From a virus, in the IMG/VR virus record IMGVR_UViG_3300009790_000079, positions 1 to 22,843 of that record: a DNA stretch of 22,843 nucleotides, one strand, 5' to 3'. Within the stretch, counting starts at the first letter, position 1. Each line of letters starts with the position of its first letter. A model generated the notes under the pieces. It searched no databases. It saw nothing but the letters and a program-made list of their open reading frames with translations, and was not told the origin of the DNA. Both the position numbers and the translations under genes were made by a program. Of this stretch, positions 16,708 through 22,843 are shown in pieces.

Positions 16708-16714
16708 TATTTAG
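16708..16714 (-). promoter_or_regulatory. Late promoter-like box (CTAAATA) for the leftward tail operon
   Basis: The minus strand reads CTAAATA (extended CTAAATAG), ending directly against the gp4 ATG at 16715. It is the mirror image of the plus-strand box at 16683-16690 and sits 26 nt before the GTG at 16681. Confidence 0.55.
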
Positions 16715-17152
16715 ATGGCTTATTCAGGAAAGTATTATCCAAAATTTGCCCATAAGTATAAAGGAGACCCTACAAGAATAACTTTTAGATCATTATGGGA
16801 AAGAAAATTTATGAATTGGTGTGATAAAAATGCTAATGTATTAGAATGGGCAAGTGAAGAAATTGCAATACCTTATATATCTCCCGTTGATAATCGTCAG
16901 CACAGATATTTTCCAGACTTCTATATGAAACAAAAAGAAATTGATGGAACTATTAAAAAATATATTATTGAAATAAAACCCAAAAAACAATGTAGTCCAC
17001 CAAAAAAACCAAAAAGACAAACAGCAGGTTATATAAAGGAAGCATATACATATGCCGTAAATCAGACAAAATGGAAAGAAGCAAGAGAGTTCTGTGCTGA
17101 TAGAGGTTGGGAATTTAAAGTAGTCAATGAAGATCAACTTGGAGTTAAATGA
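16715..17152 (+). CDS. 4: Head completion protein, gp4-like
   Basis: A 145-residue homologue of T4 gp4 (also called gp50; 150 residues), which acts on packaged heads before tail joining. The sequence has the conserved N-terminal MAYSGKYYPKFAHKYKGD, a central FRSLWERKFMNWCDKN, an EWASEEIAIPYI strand, and then PDFY (Pro67-Asp68) followed by IIEIKPK (Glu86, Lys88). PD...ExK is the nuclease core of the restriction-endonuclease/TnsA-like family, and gp4 is known to look like such a fold. It leads a plus-strand set, preceded by a late box at 16683-16689, and its stop overlaps the start of the next gene (ATGA). Confidence 0.9.
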   Translation: MAYSGKYYPKFAHKYKGDPTRITFRSLWERKFMNWCDKNANVLEWASEEIAIPYISPVDNRQHRYFPDFYMKQKEIDGTIKKYIIEIKPKKQCSPPKKPKRQTAGYIKEAYTYAVNQTKWKEAREFCADRGWEFKVVNEDQLGVK

Positions 17153-17496
17153 GTAGAGTTAAAGAGATCCGTGATAATTTAATAGGAACAGAAGATCCTG
17201 ATGATCTGATGTTGGAAATTATTGGTGTCTTAACTGAAGGAGGAAAGGTTCCTCAAGTAGGAAAGTTCTATGTTTTTGTATATAATCCAAAAACACCTAA
17301 TATAAGGTATGACCAAAATCCTCTAGTTGGTGTAACTAATGTATATGAATGGGGATTTAAAGGAATCAACTTTCATTGGAACGATCATAGAAATTATACA
17401 TGGAATGAAGTACCTGGTGGTCTATATGAAGTGACTGACAATGAGTTAAGTGATCTTGACGGTATTCCTTTTGCTAGATTTCGACTAAATAACTGA
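17149..17496 (+). CDS. Conserved-looking protein of unknown function between gp4 and gp48
   Basis: A 115-residue protein with a short helical N-terminus (MSRVKEIRDNLIGTEDPDDL) and a beta-rich rest: VPQVGKFYVFVYNPKTP, GVTNVYEWGFKGINFHWND, YTWNEVPGGLYEV, and ending IPFARFRLNN. The aromatic G-x-N-x-H-W pattern suggests a small beta-barrel of SH3 or KOW type. I do not recognise a T4 homologue. A good ribosome site (GGAG at 17141-17144, 4 nt before the ATG) and the 4-nt overlap with gp4 support the start. It lies within a block of head and baseplate genes, so a structural or assembly role is likely. Confidence 0.8.
   Translation: MSRVKEIRDNLIGTEDPDDLMLEIIGVLTEGGKVPQVGKFYVFVYNPKTPNIRYDQNPLVGVTNVYEWGFKGINFHWNDHRNYTWNEVPGGLYEVTDNELSDLDGIPFARFRLNN
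17485..17491 (+). promoter_or_regulatory. Late promoter-like box (CTAAATA) for gp48
   Basis: CTAAATA occurs in the last codons of the 115-residue gene, 23 nt before the gp48 ATG. It resembles the boxes at 16683 and 1376. The following leader (17496-17513) is A+T-rich with an AGG touching the ATG. Confidence 0.4.
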
Positions 17497-17513
17497 AAAA
17501 GTAGTATTTTAGG

Positions 17514-18614
17514 ATGAATGATCCAAGAATAAATGATAGTGGTATGGATAGTGAGAGTACTCTCACTGATAATGGATTAAGAAGTAGTATACCTACAATG
17601 TCATATCCTTTGGATAGAAGTCCAGATGATTCGGAAGATACGTTCTTAATAAAATGTTTAAAATATACTCAACCTGAAGGAGGAAAAACAAAACTCGCAG
17701 TTACTGAGGGTGAAGGAGGTCCAGTACTCGCCTACGATCAATTAGGAGATTCAGAGAATCCAACTATAAGATTAAATAATTTCGATACTAGTGGTTGGAT
17801 TAATGATAGAATGACTGGTCAAAGTGATGAATCTTTTTCTGATGGAACTGCTGGATCTTGGAAAGATGATATACAATATTACGTAGAACTACCAATACCA
17901 CAACAAATAAGTGATACGACTTCAGTAACTTGGGGAGCTGATACCATTAATATGTTTGAGATGGCTGGTGTTACAGCAGCAATGAATTTGATGGAAACTG
18001 GTGGTGCAGGTGCTTTAGGTGCTCTAAATCTTACCAATCGAGTACTTACAGAAAAACTTAATATTCCAGGTATGAGTGATGGAGTCCGAAATGCATTTAG
18101 AGCAGCAGTTGGTGGTAAATTAGTAAATGCTTTAGGATCAAATATAGATCCCAATTCTATTATCTCTAGGGCAACAGGACAAGTTATGAATGGAAATCTT
18201 GAATTATTATTTCAAGGAGTTAATTTAAGAACATTTCCTTTCGATATGACATTTGCTCCTAGAAACAGAAAAGAAATGTTTCAAGTGAAGAAAATAATAA
18301 GAGCATTTAAAAAATCAATGGCAGCTAAAAAAGGAATGGGAGGTGTAGGTAGAACAGGATTATTCTTATCAGCACCAGATTTATTCTTATTAAGATATCT
18401 AAGAAGAGGAAAAGATCATCCATTCTTAAACGTATTTAAACCATGTGCTTTAACACAATTTAATGTTAATTATAGTGGAGCAGGTACATATGCAACATAT
18501 GGAGATTCTACACCAATTAACATACAAGTTAGAATGACATTTAAAGAAATTAATCCTGTATACAGTGAAGACTATGATGATACAGACTTAGCAGGTAATG
18601 GAGTAGGATTCTAA
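17514..18614 (+). CDS. 48: Baseplate tail tube cap, gp48-like
   Basis: A 366-residue protein, almost the length of T4 gp48 (364). gp48 sits on the hub and is the platform for tail tube assembly together with gp54. The best-conserved part is the C-terminal third: NLELLFQGVNLRTFPFDMTF, then APRNRKEMFQVKKIIRAFKK, and later DLFLLRYLRRGKDHPFLN, FKPCALTQFNVNYSGAGTY and PINIQVRMTFKEI. These match the LLF-x-G-x-x-LR-x-F-x-F and T-x-x-E-x-x-x-(V/I)-x-K-I-I-R-x-F-K patterns of gp48/gp54-type tube proteins. The N-terminal part holds an IKCLKYTQPEGG segment and an A/G-rich helix near residues 140-190. It is separated by 17 nt from the preceding gene and its stop overlaps the next ATG (TAATG). Confidence 0.9.
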   Translation: MNDPRINDSGMDSESTLTDNGLRSSIPTMSYPLDRSPDDSEDTFLIKCLKYTQPEGGKTKLAVTEGEGGPVLAYDQLGDSENPTIRLNNFDTSGWINDRMTGQSDESFSDGTAGSWKDDIQYYVELPIPQQISDTTSVTWGADTINMFEMAGVTAAMNLMETGGAGALGALNLTNRVLTEKLNIPGMSDGVRNAFRAAVGGKLVNALGSNIDPNSIISRATGQVMNGNLELLFQGVNLRTFPFDMTFAPRNRKEMFQVKKIIRAFKKSMAAKKGMGGVGRTGLFLSAPDLFLLRYLRRGKDHPFLNVFKPCALTQFNVNYSGAGTYATYGDSTPINIQVRMTFKEINPVYSEDYDDTDLAGNGVGF

Positions 18615-19360
18615 TGGCATACTTTAGCGAACTTCCAAATATATTATATCAATCACCTTTAGGTCATAAAACAGGATCTGGAGATTATATAGTAGTAAAA
18701 AACTTATTCAGAAATGTAAAATTATTAAATTATCTAGAATCCAACTCACATATATTCAACAAATATGTCATAAAAGATGGAGAAAGACCTGATACACTAG
18801 CAAAAAAAGTTTATAATAATTCTGAATATGATTATGTCGTTATATTATCTGCCAGAATTACTAATATTAGAGATCAATGGCCATTAGATAATAGAAATTT
18901 ATATGAATATGCTAAAGAAAAATATGGTATTGAAAAATTAAACGAAGCTAAAATGATAGCTGGTAGAAAAGTATATGAAACAGTTGAAGTTCAAGATAAT
19001 AAAGGAAGAGTTATTATTCCAAAAGGAATATCAATAGATGAAGGATTTAAAATAGATGGTCCTGATCGTAGATATAATGGTGGAAATTGGGTTGCTATTA
19101 GACCAAATGGTAGAGTTAGTATCACAGGCACAACAATAGGTGGTAATGCATCAGCATTATTAAATACTGTAGCCATATCATTATCAAACTATCAATACGA
19201 AGTTAATGAAAATGATAAGAAAAGAAATATTAGTATATTAAAACCATCATATCTTCAAATCTTCTTAGATGACTTTAGAAGAATTATGAGATATGATAGA
19301 AATTCACAATATATTAATCCCAAATTAATGAGAACAGAAAATACACGTTTAGTTGAATAA
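18614..19360 (+). CDS. 53: Baseplate wedge protein, gp53-like
   Basis: A 248-residue protein homologous to T4 gp53 (196 residues), the wedge subunit that joins the baseplate wedges around the hub. Similarity is clear at the N-terminus (MAYFSELPNILYQSP; KNLFRNVKLLNYLE; YVIKDGERPDTLAKKVYNNS, then YDYVVILSARITNIRDQWPL), where T4 has YYIKGSPRPEELANAIYGN. The end (SYLQIFLDDFRRIMRYDRNS) corresponds to T4 NSFMNDLIRIMEKSY. The extra length is a central insert at about residues 120-200 with IDGPDRRYNGGNW and an ITGTTIGGNASALLNTVA segment. It is the last gene of the rightward set and meets the leftward adhesin gene after a 4-nt gap. Confidence 0.9.
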   Translation: MAYFSELPNILYQSPLGHKTGSGDYIVVKNLFRNVKLLNYLESNSHIFNKYVIKDGERPDTLAKKVYNNSEYDYVVILSARITNIRDQWPLDNRNLYEYAKEKYGIEKLNEAKMIAGRKVYETVEVQDNKGRVIIPKGISIDEGFKIDGPDRRYNGGNWVAIRPNGRVSITGTTIGGNASALLNTVAISLSNYQYEVNENDKKRNISILKPSYLQIFLDDFRRIMRYDRNSQYINPKLMRTENTRLVE

Positions 19361-19369
19361 TTAATTATT
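19356..19369. repeat. 14-bp A/T palindrome bridging two convergent stop codons
   Basis: AATAATTAATTATT is a perfect palindrome. It holds the TAA of gp53 (19358-19360) and, on the other strand, the TAA of the adhesin gene (19365-19367). It has no G or C, so it would not form a good terminator hairpin. Confidence 0.8.
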
Positions 19370-20729
19370 GTGGTTGCATGAAAAATGCAACAGCATTATC
19401 ACTGTTTTGCCCCCACTGCTGATTACTACCAGAACCACCAGCAGGTCCACCCATCCAATGCATATTGGTGTGAATACGAGCATTACTTATAGTCCAACAT
19501 ATTGGAGCACTACTAGAACCCCATATTTGGTTCTGCCAAGATCCATTATAGTTATGATCACTTACCCAATAACTACCATTACCACCATGATTTCCATCTT
19601 GAGAGCATAATGTTCTACTCTCATAGCTATATCTCATAATTTCATATCCAGATCCATCATTATCATGATCTAAGCACAAATCATATTGTCCAGTAGGGTC
19701 TTGACTTGTTCCCCAGTTAGGAAGAGTATCACTACCAATATACTTAAATATCATACTACCTTGACGGCTATTTAAGAAAGCATCGCCAGGACTACCAGTA
19801 ACCCTTAATAAGAAGTTTTTATGACTTATATTATTAATAAGAGAGGATGCTAATTTTCCTGCTTGACTGGTGTTTATTTCAGAATCAATCCAAGTTCCAG
19901 CTGCATTCATTTCAGCAGAATTCATAACATCATTATTAGCATTCATTTGAGCAACCTTTATCCATCCACCATCACGGAAAATACAATATGTTTGAGATGT
20001 AGTTGTACCATCAGTAATCCAATATTTACCATTATCGGATGATGTTTTACCAGCTGCAAAAGTACTCCAATCTGTTGAAACGTCTACAGGACTACTTGAC
20101 GATGAACCATCACCACCACCAGTACTAGTATCATTAATCGTTATAGCAGGTGTAGTAGCAACTAAATCTGTTTTAGCAGCATCTGTGTATATTCGGAAAT
20201 ATATTGTTTCAGTTCCTTCTGTTAAAGTATCTTGTAAAAATTCTACTTGTACTTGAGCTTGATCGGTTGCAAATTGACCAACTGTAGATAATGATAATGA
20301 CAATGAAGCAGTCGTTAAATCAGAATCACTAGAAGAATCCCAATACAATTGAGTACCAGCAGGTACATTCTCAGTATTACAGTAAATGACAGGAGTATTA
20401 TTTTCATTTACTGTGTACATATTACTAGTTGCAGTATATCTTGGAGCATTAGGATCAAATTTTGCAACTTTTGTTACTAAATTTTGAGAATCATAATTTA
20501 CCTCCCAAACATCACTCACACCACCAATAGTCTCAGTATATCCAGTAACTAATCCAACATTTCCTGCATCATATACCATATTACTGTAAGCCATAGATCC
20601 TAAATCTATTGCTGTTACATTATTATTAGCATCTGTTGTAATACCAGATGATCTATCATAAGGTTCGGTAGGACCTAATCCTCCTCCACCTTGACCTTTA
20701 TTAAGGTATAATCCAATATATCTTCCCAT
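19365..20729 (-). CDS. Adhesin-like tail protein with Calx-beta-like domain and fibrinogen/lectin-like tip
   Basis: A 454-residue protein. Residues 1-95 (MGRYIGLYLNKGQGGGGLGP; then RSSGITTDANNNVTAIDL) are an N-terminal module shared with the adjacent 520-residue paralogue. Residues 98-202 resemble Calx-beta-type beta sandwiches: YTVNENNTPVIYCNTENVP, then DTLTEGTETIYFRI and ITINDTS. A Gly/Ser linker follows at about 203-216. Residues 219-454 form a separate globular domain rich in W, N and G (GKYWITDGTTTSQTYCIFRD, GSYWVSDHNYNGSWQNQIWG, INTHWM-like and AVAFFMQPQ) resembling fibrinogen-C or lectin-like receptor-binding domains, with cysteines that could pair. The gene starts 1 nt after the stop of its paralogue. 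Host recognition is inferred from architecture. Confidence 0.75.
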   Translation of the reverse strand: MGRYIGLYLNKGQGGGGLGPTEPYDRSSGITTDANNNVTAIDLGSMAYSNMVYDAGNVGLVTGYTETIGGVSDVWEVNYDSQNLVTKVAKFDPNAPRYTATSNMYTVNENNTPVIYCNTENVPAGTQLYWDSSSDSDLTTASLSLSLSTVGQFATDQAQVQVEFLQDTLTEGTETIYFRIYTDAAKTDLVATTPAITINDTSTGGGDGSSSSSPVDVSTDWSTFAAGKTSSDNGKYWITDGTTTSQTYCIFRDGGWIKVAQMNANNDVMNSAEMNAAGTWIDSEINTSQAGKLASSLINNISHKNFLLRVTGSPGDAFLNSRQGSMIFKYIGSDTLPNWGTSQDPTGQYDLCLDHDNDGSGYEIMRYSYESRTLCSQDGNHGGNGSYWVSDHNYNGSWQNQIWGSSSAPICWTISNARIHTNMHWMGGPAGGSGSNQQWGQNSDNAVAFFMQPQ

Positions 20730-20730
20730 A

Positions 20731-22293
20731 TTAGTATCCTGTAGGTGGATTTGCTCCCCAACTTATATAAACCAGTCCATCACCACCAGCACCCATAGCA
20801 TTATTTGATTCATTGTGGCCAGCTCCACCGCCACCGCCACCGAAGGCTCCACCGCCTCCACCACCAGCGTTTTGTCCTTGTCCTACTCCTTTATGTCCAC
20901 CACCAGCATTGTCGGCATATCCACCACCATGTCCACCATCAAGAGGATAGGCATCAGGATATCCTTGTCCAGTACCACCACCATAAGCTCCACCAGGACC
21001 ACCGTATACACCAGCGTTAGTACCATCAGTACCTCCACCACCTCCACCAAATGCTCTTGTATATCCTAACTGCTCAAATTCATATATTACGTTAGGTCCA
21101 CCTTGACCACCATCGCCACCTTGACCATTATCTGATCCACCGCCACCGCCACCGCCAGCGAAGTAGCTTCCTGCACCACCATTAATAGCGGGACCATTAT
21201 CAGCACCACCGCCTCCACCACCAGCACCACCATTAGTACCAGCAGCATTTGGATTTGTTGCATATCCATACTGAGATACTGGATCATTAGCATAAGGAGA
21301 TCCTGCACCACCTGTTCCGTTTACATCACCATTAGATCCTGTACCGCCACCGCCACCATTATTACCAGTATTTCCACCATTACCCCAACCCATACCACCA
21401 GATCCAACTATTGTTATACCTCCAGGTCCATTAAAGTCAGATTGTGATCCATTATTTCCATTAGAACTATTAAGTCTTGCTCCACCAGCACCAACATTCA
21501 ATGAATATGTTCCACCAGATACTAAATTATTCCAATATTTCATAGCAGCACCACCACCAGCACCACCACCTGAACCGCCACCGCCACCGCCACCGCCAAT
21601 GACGATTACCCTTGCTTTTGTTACTCCAGCAGGTACAGTCCAACTATAGGATCCAGGAGTATAGAAAGCAGTATGTGAGTAGTCTGCTAAACTACTATCA
21701 GTAATAGTTACTGTTGAGGATGTACCAAGTAACTGACTCAATCCAGCATCAGCATAAAGTTTAAACTGAAATGTCTCATTACCTTCTGTTGAAACATCTT
21801 GTGCAGTTGTGAGAGAAACTTGAGCAGCACCACCAGAAGTAGTAACTGTTCCAGTAGTTGTAGCACCCGTAAAATCAGCACCAGTTATACCAGTACCATC
21901 CGCTTTCCAATAAAAAGTTCCATCTGGAACATCTATTGTACTTATATTAAATGTTACAGTACTATTTTCATCAAGACTAAAAGTAGAAGGAGTTATATTA
22001 TATGCTGGTTCTGGATGTGCAGGTATTCTTTCAACAACAGTGTCTACTAAATTCTGTGAAGTATATGTTATTAACCACCCTTTCTTATTTCCACCAAAAT
22101 CTTCATTATACCCAGTAACCAATCCAACATTATTATAAAACATCTGCGTATACTTAACATCATCTAAAGTAACTTCAGTTACATGGTTACTAGAATCCGT
22201 AGAAATACCTGATGATCTAGTAAATGGTTTTACAGGACCTAATCCACCACCACCTTTACCTTTGTTAGTCCACAACCCAATGTATCTTCCCAT
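20731..22293 (-). CDS. Adhesin-like tail protein with Calx-beta-like domain and poly-glycine tip
   Basis: A 520-residue protein. Residues 1-95 match the N-terminal module of the gene downstream (MGRYIGLWTNKGKGGGGLGP; VGLVTGYNEDFGG). Residues 100-200 form the Calx-beta-like sandwich (FSLDENSTVTFNISTIDVP; then STEGNETFQFKLYADAG and STVTITDS). Residues 206-240 (FYTPGSYSWTVPAGVTKARV, IVIGGGGGGGG) open a glycine-rich domain that continues to about residue 510, with many GGGG blocks broken by short polar loops, and ends YISWGANPPTGY. Glycine-rich tips of this kind occur on T4-like adhesins such as the gp38 group, where they form polyglycine II helices and contact the receptor. A late box lies 26 nt upstream. 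The paralogue pair shares a base but not a tip. Confidence 0.8.
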   Translation of the reverse strand: MGRYIGLWTNKGKGGGGLGPVKPFTRSSGISTDSSNHVTEVTLDDVKYTQMFYNNVGLVTGYNEDFGGNKKGWLITYTSQNLVDTVVERIPAHPEPAYNITPSTFSLDENSTVTFNISTIDVPDGTFYWKADGTGITGADFTGATTTGTVTTSGGAAQVSLTTAQDVSTEGNETFQFKLYADAGLSQLLGTSSTVTITDSSLADYSHTAFYTPGSYSWTVPAGVTKARVIVIGGGGGGGGSGGGAGGGAAMKYWNNLVSGGTYSLNVGAGGARLNSSNGNNGSQSDFNGPGGITIVGSGGMGWGNGGNTGNNGGGGGTGSNGDVNGTGGAGSPYANDPVSQYGYATNPNAAGTNGGAGGGGGGADNGPAINGGAGSYFAGGGGGGGSDNGQGGDGGQGGPNVIYEFEQLGYTRAFGGGGGGTDGTNAGVYGGPGGAYGGGTGQGYPDAYPLDGGHGGGYADNAGGGHKGVGQGQNAGGGGGGAFGGGGGGAGHNESNNAMGAGGDGLVYISWGANPPTGY

Positions 22294-22318
22294 TTACCAG
22301 TATAGAGATCTACTTCAT

Positions 22319-22456
22319 CTATTTATTAAACATAAAAAAAGACCCACCCGAAGGTGAGTCTTCCCAGTATTCAGGCTCTCTTGGATCATCTTTCGGATCC
22401 CAGTAGAAGAACTTCATTTGGGATAATCGACAATGTTTAAGAGGCTTGATTTTCAT
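22319..22456 (-). CDS. Possible 45-residue ORF coupled to gp32 and read through a terminator hairpin
   Basis: The frame reads MKIKPLKHCRLSQMKFFYWD, then PKDDPREPEYWEDSPSGGSF and FMFNK. Its ATG uses the last base of the gp32 stop (TAATG), the same coupling seen at several real gene pairs in this window. Residues DSPSGGS are encoded by the terminator hairpin and FF by its T-run. It has no domain I recognise; the C-terminal half is acidic and aromatic (three W/Y residues). If transcription stops at the terminator, the message ends near codon 41, so full-length protein would need readthrough. It may be real, or an open frame by chance. No comparison is available here. Confidence 0.4.
   Translation of the reverse strand: MKIKPLKHCRLSQMKFFYWDPKDDPREPEYWEDSPSGGSFFMFNK
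22320..22327 (-). promoter_or_regulatory. T4-type late promoter box (AATAAATA) for the adhesin pair
   Basis: The minus strand reads AATAAATAG. Its final TAG is the stop codon of the 45-residue ORF. The box is 26 nt before the adhesin ATG at 22293 and just 6 nt downstream of the T-run of the gp32 terminator, which would insulate late adhesin expression from the gp32 transcript. Confidence 0.6.
22334..22360 (-). terminator. Intrinsic (Rho-independent) terminator after gp32
   Basis: On the minus strand, GACTCACC and GGTGGGTC form an 8-bp stem with one T-G pair around a TTCG loop, followed directly by seven T residues. UUCG is an extra-stable loop. The hairpin begins about 95 nt after the gp32 stop and separates gp32 from the adhesin genes. 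Confidence 0.9.
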
Positions 22457-22843
22457 TAACTTTCCGCTAGTTTAGCAAAGTATGATAATGCGTCATCATC
22501 TTCATCTGAAGATGCTTTAGATACAGATTCTACTGTCTCAACAACAGGAGCAGATGCTCTCACATCTTCAACTTCTTGCTCTACAGTTTCAGCATCGTTA
22601 CGAACTGGCTTGTTACCAAGAACATAACCAAGACGAGTCTTGAGTTCATCATAGGTTTTAAACTGATCATTAGCAACTAGTTCTGCTAAGGAATACTCCT
22701 TCTTCCAGATTGCTTCCATAGCATCGTCATCATCTAGTAAAGCACTAGTGGCAGCGAACTCAGAAGAGTCATAGTTACGATAACCAGCAACGTTCTTTGC
22801 CTTCAACTTGAAGTTAGCACCTTGCCAGAAATCGAATGGATCA
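22456..22843 (-). CDS. 32: Single-stranded DNA-binding protein gp32, C-terminal part
   Basis: The frame is open at the right edge and encodes 128 residues: DPFDFWQGANFKLKAKNVAG, YRNYDSSEF, and an acidic helical region. T4 gp32 has a closely similar CPWEGANFVLKVKQVSG / FSNYDESKF segment in its DNA-binding core, which fixes the identity. The C-terminal part (LAELVANDQFKTYDELKTRL, then LGYVLGN) matches T4 FEELNTKFGQVMG. After a long V/E/S-rich linker the protein ends in an acidic tail with DEDDDALSYFAKLAES, analogous to the acidic tail by which gp32 binds replication and recombination partners. A TTG-start ORF inside this sequence is only the 3' part of the gene. A strong terminator follows. Confidence 0.9.
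   Translation of the reverse strand, partial: DPFDFWQGANFKLKAKNVAGYRNYDSSEFAATSALLDDDDAMEAIWKKEYSLAELVANDQFKTYDELKTRLGYVLGNKPVRNDAETVEQEVEDVRASAPVVETVESVSKASSDEDDDALSYFAKLAES

Noticed and set aside
20805-21069. Plus-strand ORFs opposite the glycine-rich adhesin
   Set aside because: They are mirror frames of the GGN glycine codons (His/Ser/Thr-rich translation, no ribosome site). The minus strand encodes a coherent protein.
22456-22806. A separate 116-residue gene with a TTG start
   Set aside because: The frame continues upstream to the window edge with DPFDFWQGANFKL, which matches gp32; the TTG is an internal leucine codon.
1-22843. tRNA genes, integrase, transposase, attachment site or host-derived metabolic genes
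   Set aside because: None could be seen in a reading of both strands. Intergenic space is nearly absent, and the only gap above 150 nt without a gene of known type (22294-22455) holds the terminator, late promoter and 45-residue ORF.

Overview
The window looks like the late, virion-structure part of a T4-like myovirus genome. It is strongly A+T-rich, its genes are packed with 1-4 nt overlaps or gaps, and many carry T4-type late-promoter boxes (TATAAATA-like). Recognisable T4 homologues are gp32 (C-terminus), gp53, gp48, gp4, gp26, gp27 and gp5. The fibre style (GLxDTP repeats, DGDLWWDS modules, collagen-like and glycine-rich fibres) and the A+T-rich codon use fit the marine branch that infects picocyanobacteria or SAR11. 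That host assignment is inference; no host-specific metabolic gene is present.

Layout, right to left. (1) 22843-22319, minus: the C-terminal part of gp32, a possible coupled 45-residue ORF, and a strong intrinsic terminator that lies inside that ORF. (2) 22293-19365, minus: two paralogous adhesin-like proteins with the same N-terminal module and a Calx-beta-like domain but unrelated tips, one poly-glycine and one fibrinogen-like or lectin-like. (3) 16715-19360, plus: gp4, a small unknown protein, gp48 and gp53. (4) 16681 leftward to the window edge, minus: a long run of tail genes. These are a tube-fold protein (gp54-like candidate), a gp26-like assembly chaperone, a 58-residue ORF, two tape-measure-like coiled-coil proteins, a gp27-like hub, a gp5-like OB-fold hub/spike, a separate beta-helix spike protein, a 1154-residue fibre/beta-helix protein, and a set of modular fibre proteins. 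The last gene is cut by the window edge.

The genes work together as a baseplate/tail module. gp53 builds the wedges; gp27, gp5 and the beta-helix protein form the hub and spike; gp48 and the gp54-like protein cap the hub and start the tube; the tape-measure-like proteins and their chaperone set tube length; gp4 finishes the head; the fibres and adhesins bind the host.

The strongest unexpected signal is a canonical -1 slippery heptamer, T_TTT_TTC, at the end of the gp26-like gene. It is followed by a 6-nt spacer, a possible 7-bp stem and an in-register -1 ORF that runs into the tape-measure-like gene. This is the layout of the lambda G/GT tail assembly chaperones. Other observations are mirror-image divergent late promoters in a 33-bp intergenic gap, late promoters fused to stop codons, a spike split over two genes, and an ORF read through a terminator hairpin.
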